DNA of 64,000 nucleotides from Chitinophaga sp. CF418 (GCF_900142925.1 NZ_FRCN01000002.1:496001-560000), one strand, 5' to 3'; numbered from the stretch's first letter, positions 1 to 8,598 are shown. Notes: generated from the letters alone by a model not told the origin. Made by a program: numbers and translations.

Positions 1-31
1 CAATATTCCACAAACCAATAAAAACTGATCT

Positions 32-2986
32 ATGACCAATCTTCTATTTCGCAAGGTGCGTCTGTTATGCTCGTTGCTACTGCTAGTAGCAGGCTTAGCC
101 AGCGCGCAGACCAAACCCGTGACCGGTAAGATCACGGACGAAAATGGTAACCCTGTTCCCGGCGCGACTGTACAGGTAAAAGGTACAAACACGGGTACCG
201 CTACTACTGCAGATGGCACATTCAAGTTGAACGTACCGGCAAATGCTACCTCACTGGTAGTTTCTTTTGTTGGATATGTACAGCAGGAAATTGCTATCGC
301 AGGCAAGGCTGATTTCTCTATTTCATTGGTGCCAACCAGCACTACCCTGACGGACGTGGTCGTGGTGGGTTATGGTACTACCCGGAAGAAGGACCTCACC
401 GGCTCCGTGGTATCCATTAAATCAGCCGACTTTAACAAAGGTATCGTGACCGCCCCCGATCAGCTGATCCAGGGTAAGGTGGCCGGTCTGATGGTGGTAG
501 CCAACAGCGGGGCACCAGGTGGTGCTACAACGGTAAGGATCAGGGGTAACTCTTCCGTAAGAACGGGTAACCAGCCACTGTACGTAGTGGATGGAATGCC
601 TTTGGATGGCCGTACTGCCAAACCTTCTGTAAGTGCCAATGGTCTGGGCCAGACTCCGGATGCCAACCCGTTGAACTTTATCAATTCCTTTGACATCCTC
701 TCTATGGATGTATTGAAAGACGCGTCTGCCACCGCTATTTATGGTGCCAGGGGCGCGAACGGCGTAGTGATCATTACTACCAAGAAAGGTGCAGTGGGAA
801 ATCCCCGCCTGGATGTAAACTACTCTGCTGGTATGAGTAAGATCCTGAAAAAACTGGACGTACTGGATGCTGCCGGTTACAGAAGCGCACTCAAACAGTA
901 CAACCTGGCCGGTGGTGACGAAGGTTCAAGTGTAGACGCGATGCAGAGCATTCTTCGCACAGGCGTTACGCACAATGTAAACGTCGGTATCAGCGGAGGT
1001 GGCGAATCAGGTGTCTACAGAGCTTCTTTCGGTATGCTGGATCAACAGGGGATCATAAAGAAAACCGGGTTGAAGAAATATACAGCTAACCTGAATGGTC
1101 AATATAAACTGCTTGACAATAAGAGGCTGGGTGTGGATTATTATATCCAGGCAGCACATACCACTGAGCAGATTGCTCCTATTACCAGCAATGCTGGTTT
1201 TACTGGTAGTTTGATCGGTCAGGCGCTGCAATGGAACCCTACCCTGGCATTACGCAAGCCTGATGGCTCATTTAACGTGTTAGGTGTTGGTTCTGCAATC
1301 AATCCGGAAGCCATGTCTGCAGCCTACGATGATAAAGTGAACATTAACAGCATCCTGGCGAGTGTGTCTCCTTCCTATAAGTTCACCGATGAACTTGAAT
1401 ATCGTTTTAACTATAGCATCAATCACCAGGTAGGCGAAAGGGAAACACAGATTGCTTCTTTTATTAATATAGACCAGGTGTTTGGTAACGGTCAGGCCTA
1501 TTATGGCAGCAACACGCTGACTTCTCAACTGATGACACATACCCTGAACTTTAACAAGCAGATCACGCCAGCGCTCTTCCTCGGTGCCGTGATCGGGTAT
1601 GAACGTCAGAAATTTGATTATAAAGGCAGATCTGTAGGAGGTCTTGGATTTACTACGGATGAGTTGAAATACACAGACATCCTCCAGAACCCTACACAGA
1701 CTAATACATTCCTGAGCTCCTTCCGCAATCCGAAGTCTGAACTGCAATCCTATTTCGGTAGGGCGAACCTGAACTTCCTGGATAAATACCTGCTGACCGC
1801 TACTTTGAGGGCAGATGGCTCAAGTAAGTTCGGTTCTAACAATAAGTATGGTTATTTCCCTTCATTTGCAGCCAAATGGAACCTGAGCAACGAGGCTTTC
1901 CTGAAGGATAATAAAACCATCAACCAGTTAGCATTACGTGTTGGCTGGGGTATTACAGGTAACCAGGAGTTCCCGGCAGGTGCTGCCCAGGAACAATACA
2001 CGCTTAATTCAAATGGCGGCGCCAGCCTTAGCAATGTGGCAAACCCCAACCTGAAATGGGAGAGCTCCAAACAGCTGAACGCCGGTATTGACTATACTTT
2101 CTTCGGCGGCAGATTATACGGTAGTATAGATTACTTTCATAAGAACACCTCCGACCTGCTTTTCAACTTCCCTGCTATCCAGCCTGCACCAGCTTCCAAT
2201 TACTGGATCAACCTGCCGGCTAACGTGATCAACAAAGGGGTGGAAATAGTATTAAGAGGAGATGTGGTAGCTACCAAGAACTTTACATGGAACCTCGGTG
2301 TGAATGCTACTTTCCTGAAGAACAGACTGGAAAACTATGACGGTCCTCCGGTACTGACAGGTTCCATCAGCGGACAGGGTGTATCTGACGCATATGCACA
2401 GCGCCTCACCAACAATCAGCCTTTGAACTCTTTCTACCTGAGAAAATTTGAAGGTTTTGATGACAATGGTCAGGGTAAATACACCGATGGTGGTAACAGC
2501 CTGTTCTACCTGGGAGATCCTAACCCTAAAACAATGCTGGGTATTATCACTGCTGTAAACTACAAACATTGGTCATTGAACATCAGTATGCACGGCGCTT
2601 ATGGTTTCGACCTTTATAACAATACCGCCAATACTGTACTACCTATCAACAACCTGGGCTCCAGGAATATTGCCGCTGACCTGGTGGGAACAAAGGAAAG
2701 TCTTTCCAACCCTATCACGGTGTCCAGCCGTTATCTGGAAAAAGGCAATTTCATGAAAATGGATAATGCCACTATCAGTTATAGTATCGGGAATATCGGA
2801 AAGGTGATCAAGAATGCATCTGTATACATCACCGGACAAAACCTCTTCATCATTACGAAGTATTCCGGTTTTGATCCTGAAGTAAATACAGATAAGAGTA
2901 TCAATGGTGTGACCTCTCTGGGTATTGAGTATTCACCGTATCCGACAGCCAGGAACTTTCTGGCCGGCATCAATTTCTCGTTATAA
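32..2986 (+). CDS. SusC/RagA-family TonB-linked outer membrane protein
   Basis: TonB-dependent outer membrane transporter that, with the SusD-like lipoprotein encoded next, would import oligosaccharides or similar nutrients into the periplasm. The 984-residue product has a signal peptide (about residues 1-25, ending in ASAQ), a carboxypeptidase-D-like beta-sandwich (about 30-105), a plug domain (about 120-250) and a long beta-barrel ending in a phenylalanine-containing strand (FSL). The SusC family signature with AIYGARGANGVVIITTKKG lies near residues 232-252, and VVVGYGTTRKKDLTG precedes the plug. No N-terminal STN domain is present, so regulation through an anti-sigma factor is not indicated. 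The stop lies 25 nt before the SusD-like start, so the two are almost certainly co-transcribed. Substrate unknown. Confidence 0.97.
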   Translation: MTNLLFRKVRLLCSLLLLVAGLASAQTKPVTGKITDENGNPVPGATVQVKGTNTGTATTADGTFKLNVPANATSLVVSFVGYVQQEIAIAGKADFSISLVPTSTTLTDVVVVGYGTTRKKDLTGSVVSIKSADFNKGIVTAPDQLIQGKVAGLMVVANSGAPGGATTVRIRGNSSVRTGNQPLYVVDGMPLDGRTAKPSVSANGLGQTPDANPLNFINSFDILSMDVLKDASATAIYGARGANGVVIITTKKGAVGNPRLDVNYSAGMSKILKKLDVLDAAGYRSALKQYNLAGGDEGSSVDAMQSILRTGVTHNVNVGISGGGESGVYRASFGMLDQQGIIKKTGLKKYTANLNGQYKLLDNKRLGVDYYIQAAHTTEQIAPITSNAGFTGSLIGQALQWNPTLALRKPDGSFNVLGVGSAINPEAMSAAYDDKVNINSILASVSPSYKFTDELEYRFNYSINHQVGERETQIASFINIDQVFGNGQAYYGSNTLTSQLMTHTLNFNKQITPALFLGAVIGYERQKFDYKGRSVGGLGFTTDELKYTDILQNPTQTNTFLSSFRNPKSELQSYFGRANLNFLDKYLLTATLRADGSSKFGSNNKYGYFPSFAAKWNLSNEAFLKDNKTINQLALRVGWGITGNQEFPAGAAQEQYTLNSNGGASLSNVANPNLKWESSKQLNAGIDYTFFGGRLYGSIDYFHKNTSDLLFNFPAIQPAPASNYWINLPANVINKGVEIVLRGDVVATKNFTWNLGVNATFLKNRLENYDGPPVLTGSISGQGVSDAYAQRLTNNQPLNSFYLRKFEGFDDNGQGKYTDGGNSLFYLGDPNPKTMLGIITAVNYKHWSLNISMHGAYGFDLYNNTANTVLPINNLGSRNIAADLVGTKESLSNPITVSSRYLEKGNFMKMDNATISYSIGNIGKVIKNASVYITGQNLFIITKYSGFDPEVNTDKSINGVTSLGIEYSPYPTARNFLAGINFSL

Positions 2987-3011
2987 TTCACTGATCTAAA
3001 AAACTACTACT

Positions 3012-4553
3012 ATGCGATTGAATAAAGCATTCATCATATTATCACTTGTGTTCGGATGTGGAATGGCATCCTGCTCTCTCGATGAAGAGCTGGGCTCCAC
3101 GCTGACGCGTGAACAGGCAGATTCATTGATCAAGGTCCCCGCACTGTTGATCTCCGCTTATAATGGTCTGCAATTGCCTTTTCAGGACCAATCCAACTTT
3201 TGGGCATTGCAGGAAATGACTGCAGACGAAGCCGTAGCTCCTACCCGTGGGGGTGACTGGGATGACAATGGCGTATGGCGTGCGCTGAAACTGCACAACT
3301 GGACACCAGATCATACGTATATCAGCAATACGTTCTCCAATATCCTGCAACTGCAGTTCCTGGCATCCAATGTGCTGAGTTTTAACCCTACTGCACAACA
3401 GGCAGGTGAAGCCCGCTTCCTGCGTGCTTTTGCGATGTTCTCCATCCTTGATGGCTGGGGACAGGTGCCGTTCCGTAATCCCGGCGATACCCTGTTGAAT
3501 GCGCCGAGGGTGATGCAACCGGCAGAAGCTACAGCATATCTCATTAGTGAACTGACAGAGGTCATTAACACACTGGATGAGAATGTACCAGCTTATACAG
3601 CTAATAAAAATGCCGCCAGAGCGCTGCTGATGAAAGTGTATCTTAACAAAGGCGCCTGGGCCAATAGGGCAGCTCCCACATTTGACGCGGCAGATATGCA
3701 GAAGGTGATCGAACTTGCAGATGCTATTACAGCAAGTGGCAAATATAACCTGACCAATTACTTTGACAACTTCGCGTATAACAATGATGCTATCTCAAAG
3801 GAAAACATCTTTACCCAGCGTAATGGTCCCGGCTTCAGTACTGTAAGAAGCGGAAACGCCGTGTTCTGTCATTGGGCGCCTACCCTGCACTACAACCAGG
3901 ATCCCAGTGGATGGAATGGATATGCAACCATCTCAGATTTCTATGACAAATTTGAAGCAACTGATGTGCGCCGCGGAGGATCTTATCCGGGTGTGACGGA
4001 AAAAAGCGGGCTGAAAGTTGGCTTCCTGGTGGGACAGCAGTATAATGCTGCAGGTACTGCGCTGAAAGACAGAAAGGGGAATCTGCTGAGCTTCACAAGA
4101 GAACTGAAATTACAGGAAACAGATCCGAACACACTGGAAGTAACAGGTATCAGGGTAGTAAAATATCCGCCTGATATGACATCCAATGAAACCAAGAGCA
4201 GTAATAACGCTAACAATGACTATGTATTCCTGCGTTATGCAGACGTACTGCTGATGAAAGCCGAAGCGCTGCTGCGTACAAACAATGCCGCTACTGCCCT
4301 GACGATTGTTAACCAGATCAGGACTAACCGCCTGGCCAGCGCCTGGGTTACCATAGATCTCGCCAAACTGCTTGATGAGAGAGGTCGTGAGCTCTATTGG
4401 GAGGGATGGCGCAGGCAGGACCTGATCCGCTTTGGTAAGTTCCTGGATGTATGGCAGCTGAAACCTTCCGATAATCCGAAGAATTTGTTATTCCCAATAC
4501 CTACCAGCGATCTTGCTGTTAATAAGAATCTCAAACAGAACGACGGTTATTAA
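3012..4553 (+). CDS. SusD/RagB-family nutrient-binding outer membrane lipoprotein
   Basis: Surface lipoprotein that caps the SusC-like barrel and binds the substrate. The 513-residue product has a lipoprotein signal peptide with a lipobox ending MASC (Cys at about residue 20). The helical TPR-like core typical of SusD follows, including QLQFLASNVLSFNPTAQQAGEARFLRAFA-type features in the N-terminal half. The C-terminal RagB/SusD region shows LRYADVLLMKAEALLR, GRELYWEGWRRQDLIRFGKF and the classic ending LFPIPTSDLAVNKNLKQNDGY. It is paired with the preceding SusC-like gene and followed directly by a terminator, so the operon seems to be just these two genes. The enzymes at 6.3-8.5 kb on the other strand could act on the same substrate, but this is inference from proximity. 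Confidence 0.97.
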   Translation: MRLNKAFIILSLVFGCGMASCSLDEELGSTLTREQADSLIKVPALLISAYNGLQLPFQDQSNFWALQEMTADEAVAPTRGGDWDDNGVWRALKLHNWTPDHTYISNTFSNILQLQFLASNVLSFNPTAQQAGEARFLRAFAMFSILDGWGQVPFRNPGDTLLNAPRVMQPAEATAYLISELTEVINTLDENVPAYTANKNAARALLMKVYLNKGAWANRAAPTFDAADMQKVIELADAITASGKYNLTNYFDNFAYNNDAISKENIFTQRNGPGFSTVRSGNAVFCHWAPTLHYNQDPSGWNGYATISDFYDKFEATDVRRGGSYPGVTEKSGLKVGFLVGQQYNAAGTALKDRKGNLLSFTRELKLQETDPNTLEVTGIRVVKYPPDMTSNETKSSNNANNDYVFLRYADVLLMKAEALLRTNNAATALTIVNQIRTNRLASAWVTIDLAKLLDERGRELYWEGWRRQDLIRFGKFLDVWQLKPSDNPKNLLFPIPTSDLAVNKNLKQNDGY

Positions 4554-4561
4554 TAATCTTC

Positions 4562-4590
4562 AGAAGAGACTGCACTATGCAGTCTCTTCT
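4562..4590 (+). terminator. hairpin terminator after susCD-like pair
   Basis: Perfect 13-bp inverted repeat AGAAGAGACTGCA / TGCAGTCTCTTCT with a CTA loop, 8 nt after the SusD-like stop. There is only a weak T-rich tail. Read as the 3' end of the susCD-like transcript. Confidence 0.75.
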
Positions 4591-5130
4591 GATCATTTCC
4601 ACATACTTATTTACAAAGATGATTGCCCTGCAGATCTTACGCAGGTGATCATATAGGGAGTGATTTGTCCTGAGATGCAGCGTATGAGCATAAATGGCCT
4701 TTTAACACAAGATACCTATGCATTGAAATTTACATCTTACACTGATGCAATGTAGCGGGAGCTGCTATTGCGATCATGCAGTTACACAGGGGGGATATGC
4801 TGTAACCGTTATAGACCTGGCGGGAAGCATAAAGATAGTGCAGAGTGGAATGGTGGTGGAATTTTGATGCAGCTTATTACCCGGTTGGGGGTAGAGATTG
4901 GTTACCTCCACCGGGAATAGGCATATAGAAATGTTATCCCTGATAATCCTTCGCGCAGATGCTTATCTGCTTGTTCTTCCTGATATCTTCACTATCGTTA
5001 TTACTATTTTATTATCATCTTTCCCGCTCTACAATTTTTTTTCTTTATAGCCTGATTTCTGCAAAAACTGAATAAAATGAATGGTATCAGTTTAATGAAT
5101 GTAATGATACAAGGTTAATCGGATAAGCCG
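4591..5130. other. gene-free stretch with an isolated long hairpin
   Basis: No convincing coding frame is visible. The main structure is a hairpin at 4880-4915 with arms CCCGGT(T)GGGGGTA and TTACCTCCACCGGG, about 13 pairs with one bulged T, and a GAGATTGG loop. A weaker CCTGC/GCAGG pairing occurs at about 4628-4646. The stretch becomes AT-rich after 4980. Confidence 0.4.
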
Positions 5131-5133
5131 TTT

Positions 5134-5141
5134 TACTTTTG
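5134..5141 (+). promoter_or_regulatory. candidate -7 box TACTTTTG
   Basis: TACTTTTG matches the Bacteroidota -7 element TAnnTTTG. No TTTG sits at the expected -33 position (5111-5114 is AAGG), so this is a half-match. It would drive the hairpin-bearing stretch and the 32-codon frame at 5211. Confidence 0.35.
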
Positions 5142-5210
5142 TCCTGTTGTCGCAAACGCCAATAGCATTTTAATAAAACAGCTTTAGTTAATCCATATAC
5201 CTATACGAAA

Positions 5211-5309
5211 ATGATACAATGCAAATACTTAATGAAGAATGGAAAATATTATTCTGTTGATATGTTATTAAGAGGGGATAGAACACAACATCACGCAAGC
5301 TATGATTAG
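5211..5309 (+). CDS. doubtful 32-residue ORF ahead of the hairpin cluster
   Basis: A 32-codon frame (MIQCKYLMKNGKYYSVDM..., ending HHASYD) begins 70 nt after a candidate promoter, with an A-rich leader (ACGAAA) before the ATG. A second frame starts inside its last codons (ATGATTAG overlap at 5302) and reads MISVLEDGRVAHIAFVFRLF before a stop. A third in-frame stretch, VGYLGINPDTWHFFDY, follows that stop. The three pieces together look more like a decayed gene with frameshifts than three genuine mini-genes. I recognise no family. Confidence 0.25.
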   Translation: MIQCKYLMKNGKYYSVDMLLRGDRTQHHASYD

Positions 5310-5394
5310 TGTCCTGGAAGATGGACGCGTAGCTCATATTGCCTTTGTTTTCCGGCTATTTAGTAATTAGGGTTTAACAAACAATGTAGGATAC

Positions 5395-5418
5395 CTGGGT
5401 ATCAATCCTGATACCTGG
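5395..5418 (+). repeat. hairpin repeat copy a
   Basis: Nine-nt arms CTGGGTATC and GATACCTGG (with G-T wobbles) around the loop AATCCT. First of five related 24-nt hairpins between 5395 and 6244. It is preceded by AACAAACAAT about 20 nt upstream, as is copy b. Confidence 0.6.
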
Positions 5419-5496
5419 CATTTCTTTGACTATTAAATGTATTCAGTAAGCAAATTACTGTTAAGGCAGTCTATTGCTCTGATTTAAATGATAGGG

Positions 5497-5528
5497 GTTT
5501 GTTACGTTGATGTAACGTAATAACAAAC
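5497..5528 (+). repeat. bulged hairpin upstream of repeat copy b
   Basis: GTTTGTTA pairs with TAACAAAC (8 bp) and CGTT with AACG, leaving a TAA bulge and a short GATGT loop. It ends 13 nt before hairpin copy b. Confidence 0.5.
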
Positions 5529-5541
5529 AATTCATCTCAAC

Positions 5542-5565
5542 CCGGGTACTATTCCTGGTACCCGG
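5542..5565 (+). repeat. hairpin repeat copy b
   Basis: Nine-nt arms CCGGGTACT and GGTACCCGG pair around the loop ATTCCT. A TTATACACA string (DnaA-box match) lies just after it at 5571-5579. I take that as chance, because about two such matches are expected in 64 kb. Confidence 0.65.
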
Positions 5566-5661
5566 TTTAATTATACACAGGTGATGTATGAAGTGGAGAG
5601 TGCAAGAGTATATGTATTGGGTATTGAGTATCGAGGAATGATTAGGTGATGAATAACCGGA

Positions 5662-5838
5662 ATGAAATTGATAGCAGGGGTAGTAGTGGTAATAGTTGCT
5701 GTAGTGATAGTAGTGATGGCAGTTGTAGTTGTTGTGGCCCTGGTAATAGTTGTTGTAGGGGGACTGTCAGGCCGGAGCCTGCCAACACTATATGTAGTTA
5801 TCAGTAGAGGAAGGATACTTAGTAGTTGTGATGATTAA
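5662..5838 (+). CDS. possible small hydrophobic membrane peptide, 58 residues
   Basis: The frame starts MKLIAG and continues with about 27 residues made almost only of Val, Ile, Ala and Met. It then has a polar tail with GGLSGRSLPTLYVVISRGR and ends SSCDD. It would form one transmembrane helix. The DNA is a degenerate GTN triplet run, so it could be an expanded simple repeat. However, the variable base of the triplet sits at the third codon position of this frame (GTA, GTG and GTT all used), which is what a selected Val-rich helix would show. The +1 frame from 5649 gives a Cys/Ser/Gly-rich peptide from the same bases. No family recognised. Confidence 0.35.
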   Translation: MKLIAGVVVVIVAVVIVVMAVVVVVALVIVVVGGLSGRSLPTLYVVISRGRILSSCDD

Positions 5839-5878
5839 TGAAAATAAAATACTGGTTAATAATAGATAGCAAAAGCAC

Positions 5879-6073
5879 ATGTTGGGAACAAAATGTGACG
5901 CTGATTGCATTATGGTGAGAACTGGTGAAAGGCGCCGCATCTTTTTGAGAGCACTTCATTTAGGGGTTTTCAATTTGTTAACCGGAGGCTATTCATGGCT
6001 TCCGGGACTTTTTACTATAACCGAAGATATTTTAAACTGGGAATATTGTCTCAATCGCATAATAGATGATTAG
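5879..6073 (+). CDS. doubtful 64-residue hypothetical ORF
   Basis: The frame opens with ATG and reads MLGTKCDADCIMVRTGERRR..., with a hydrophobic middle and an acidic end (NRIIDD). It stops 7 nt before hairpin copy c. No recognised domain, no good promoter and no obvious ribosome-binding feature. Listed because this stretch has no other gene and the frame abuts a hairpin in the same way as the upstream small ORFs. Confidence 0.2.
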   Translation: MLGTKCDADCIMVRTGERRRIFLRALHLGVFNLLTGGYSWLPGLFTITEDILNWEYCLNRIIDD

Positions 6074-6080
6074 GTCTGAG

Positions 6081-6104
6081 CCGGGCGCCATTCCTGGTGC
6101 CTGG
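6081..6104 (+). repeat. hairpin repeat copy c
   Basis: Nine-nt arms CCGGGCGCC and GGTGCCTGG pair through Watson-Crick and G-T pairs around the loop ATTCCT. Confidence 0.65.
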
Positions 6105-6144
6105 CAATAGTTACCATAGGTTTTACTTATCGTTTCGCGTGAAA

Positions 6145-6168
6145 ACGGGTATTAGTTCTGATACCTGA
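6145..6168 (+). repeat. hairpin repeat copy d (most diverged)
   Basis: Arms ACGGGTATT and GATACCTGA pair at 8 of 9 positions around the loop AGTTCT. Confidence 0.5.
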
Positions 6169-6220
6169 AACTTATTACGAAGATTAGATTCATTAGTGAC
6201 ATGGGGTTAAGTTCGAAGTA

Positions 6221-6244
6221 CCGGGGATCATTCCTGATCCCCGG
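6221..6244 (+). repeat. hairpin repeat copy e
   Basis: Perfect nine-bp arms CCGGGGATC and GATCCCCGG around the loop ATTCCT, about 95 nt before the end of the convergent minus-strand gene. Confidence 0.65.
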
Positions 6245-6338
6245 GTATATTTTAGATAGAAGTCAGTAGTACTACCGATCGTTTTTTGAGTCTGTTGAAT
6301 ACCAGTAGCAGACTGTAAACTATGATATATGCTGACTA

Positions 6339-7424
6339 CTATACACTTGCTTTTTTAAGCGTGTCCAGTACAGTTGTATTTACACTTCCGAACAAGGATA
6401 CGCCGGCAGCACCGTTCTGTAATGCAAGGCGGATACCTTTTTCAAGATCATCCATATTGCCGTTGAAGTCTGGCAGATATAATCCTGCATACAAAGGGAA
6501 CTTTCCATGAAGACCATTTACCCCTTCTGCTACCGCTTCACCTATCCAGTTTACATCTTCTTTATAGAAACCATGATAGATCATCGGATTAACTGAGTCA
6601 AGTGGCCAGTTTGTCCAGTCTTGCCTTACAATACGTTTTGCAATATCAGGAGTTGGGAATACAGCTGCTGTGATAGGCTTTTTATGTTGTTTTGCTACCT
6701 GTGCGAGGTTGGTAACCACATTGGTGATACGGTCATACCTGAACTTCCTCCAGGAAGGACTCTGGTCAGGGTGCTCCATTTCCAGGGGATCTATTCCCTT
6801 TTTCTCTTTATACTTCTCCCTGCAGGTTTCACAATAACAGAAATCATACTCCGGCAACTCTTTGGATTGATCGATGCCATAATTGCTCCACAGGTTGACA
6901 GGAAGAACAACATCGCAGTAGCGGACGTAATCCAGATGAAGGCCATCGACATAGTCTTTTGAGAGTGCGGCCTCGGCTTGTTCTTTCAGATAGTTGACAA
7001 CTTCCGGTTTACTGGGACATAGCCAGCGGTAGTATGCAACATAAGGTGGATTTGTTACGCAGGATTCTCCTTTTCTGTTTTTGGCATACCACTCAGGATG
7101 GCTGGCCAGCAGTTCCTTCTCGCCACGATTCATTGTCCAGATCCATCTATGCGCCTTAATGCCATTCTCCTTCGCTGTTCTGAAATGCTTCTCGCTATCT
7201 GCTTCGAAGAAGATATCACCTATGCCGGCTTTTTTGTAAGCAGCATAACGTTGCTGCAGGTCGGCAACGGTATCTTTTTCGTCAGGATTTATCCATACAC
7301 GGTGTCTGGCTGCTTTAGCCGGCTTGGATGGCGTTTTCGCGGAAGCAGATAAAGTCGGGATAGATGGTTGCATGATAGCCAGGCTGCCAAGGCCAACCGA
7401 TTTCAGGAAGTTGCGTTTATTCAT
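6339..7424 (-). CDS. GHL10-like putative glycoside hydrolase (TIM-barrel)
   Basis: Exported 361-residue protein beginning KRNFLKSVGLGSLA, a Tat-like or general N-terminal export signal. The rest looks like the TIM-barrel hydrolases of the GHL10/DUF187 type. DGLHLDYVRY, near the middle, is the pattern those families place around a catalytic acid. A cysteine pair, FCYCETCREKY, follows, then INPMIYHGF-like and LPDFNG segments. It would act on a sugar polymer in the periplasm or at the surface; the substrate cannot be told. Its ATG overlaps the end of the upstream CBM9-like gene by 8 nt (ATGAATAA), so the two are translationally coupled. Confidence 0.75.
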   Translation of the reverse strand: MNKRNFLKSVGLGSLAIMQPSIPTLSASAKTPSKPAKAARHRVWINPDEKDTVADLQQRYAAYKKAGIGDIFFEADSEKHFRTAKENGIKAHRWIWTMNRGEKELLASHPEWYAKNRKGESCVTNPPYVAYYRWLCPSKPEVVNYLKEQAEAALSKDYVDGLHLDYVRYCDVVLPVNLWSNYGIDQSKELPEYDFCYCETCREKYKEKKGIDPLEMEHPDQSPSWRKFRYDRITNVVTNLAQVAKQHKKPITAAVFPTPDIAKRIVRQDWTNWPLDSVNPMIYHGFYKEDVNWIGEAVAEGVNGLHGKFPLYAGLYLPDFNGNMDDLEKGIRLALQNGAAGVSLFGSVNTTVLDTLKKASV

Positions 7425-8526
7425 TTGACGAGTTTTGAGAAATTTTCCCTTCTTGATTAATGGAACAGCGTTCTTTTGAGTTTTTATTCAACAGGGTGGC
7501 CGTGAATTGGTCTGTAATACCCTCCATTTGTAATGTGTAAGTTGATCCCTGCTCCGTGATAGTGGTGGCTGATATACCAAGTGCACTCAGTGTAGGCGCA
7601 TAGCGGCCGTTCTTGCTGCGGTATTGCAGTTGTCTGGCATATACATCCCAGAGATATTCCTTAGCTGCTTCGATGGCAGGCAGCGGCAAGTTAACAGGAG
7701 CACTTCCAGCCGATTTCGCAACAAAAGACAGGTAACCCCACTTTTCAGGTGCATGCATATTAATGATTCCCTGAGGAGACCATACCCAGTTATGCTCAGG
7801 CAATGATCTGCCGGTTTTGGGGTCTTTCCGCTTGATATACTGACCATTCACAATATCGGTATCCCATTCAACACGGGAAAAATTAATTCTCCAGCGAGCC
7901 CCGTCCTTAGGAGTCAGGCCCTGGTTAAAGAAAGCAAAGGCGTTGAAAGGGATGGCCATTTCCACGGTCCATTTTTTATCCTTATCCTGAGGATTGTTTA
8001 AGGTACCGTCTATCTGAACAGCCGTCCGGATACCCCTGGTATCCCAGGTCATCAGGGCATCTCCACCCACGCGATAGGCTTTTGACATGAAGAGGTCCAT
8101 AACGGTATTATGGGCATTGATCTCTATTTCAAAATACTTTTCACCATCTCCATCCGGATCCACGAATACTTCAAAGTCATTATCCTGGAAGATAATAGTA
8201 TCGTGCTGGTGTAATGTCGCCCATATATGGGGATCTTCCAGTTCAGCAAGGATGTAAAGATTTTGATTATCCCACAGCATTTTCAGGCGGGTGCGCATGG
8301 CTGGCACTGGCTGTTTGTCGCCTTCGATATCTGTAAAATCTTCACTCCATGTAGCTTTGGACCATGCATTTTCATCTGCTATCCCATCTATTTTGATGGG
8401 GGCATCAGTCTGATAGGAGTGATATTGCCTGGGAGGCACATAGGCCGGCTTTTGTTGTGCGTAAGATGGAAGGTACAGGCATACCATTCCCAATCCTGTA
8501 ATCACATGACGAATAAGTTGAGACAT
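7417..8526 (-). CDS. carbohydrate-binding family 9-like (DOMON-type) secreted protein
   Basis: 369-residue protein with a signal peptide (cleavage near SYAQQ). The CBM9-like beta-sandwich spans about residues 35-260: TDAPIKIDGIADENAWSKATWSEDF, then LKMLWDNQNLYILAELEDPHIWATL, DNDFEVFVDPDGDGEKYFEIEINAHNTVMDL and WTVEMAIPFNAF. These are the hallmarks of CBM9-like proteins in Bacteroidota. The last 100 residues are unassigned. It is the first gene of a coupled pair with the GHL10-like protein and probably binds or helps hydrolyse the same glycan. Confidence 0.85.
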   Translation of the reverse strand: MSQLIRHVITGLGMVCLYLPSYAQQKPAYVPPRQYHSYQTDAPIKIDGIADENAWSKATWSEDFTDIEGDKQPVPAMRTRLKMLWDNQNLYILAELEDPHIWATLHQHDTIIFQDNDFEVFVDPDGDGEKYFEIEINAHNTVMDLFMSKAYRVGGDALMTWDTRGIRTAVQIDGTLNNPQDKDKKWTVEMAIPFNAFAFFNQGLTPKDGARWRINFSRVEWDTDIVNGQYIKRKDPKTGRSLPEHNWVWSPQGIINMHAPEKWGYLSFVAKSAGSAPVNLPLPAIEAAKEYLWDVYARQLQYRSKNGRYAPTLSALGISATTITEQGSTYTLQMEGITDQFTATLLNKNSKERCSINQEGKISQNSSNE

Positions 8527-8598
8527 GAGCTAAATATAAGAAAGATGGAGGCTTTATTTATGTTTTTTCAATGAATGGCTTAATTGATGGTTAAAATG

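Noticed and set aside
5649..5807. Cys/Ser-rich peptide as a modified-peptide (RiPP) precursor
   Set aside because: No leader-like segment and no modification enzymes nearby, and the triplet pattern favours the overlapping Val-rich frame. Kept only as an alternative in the findings.
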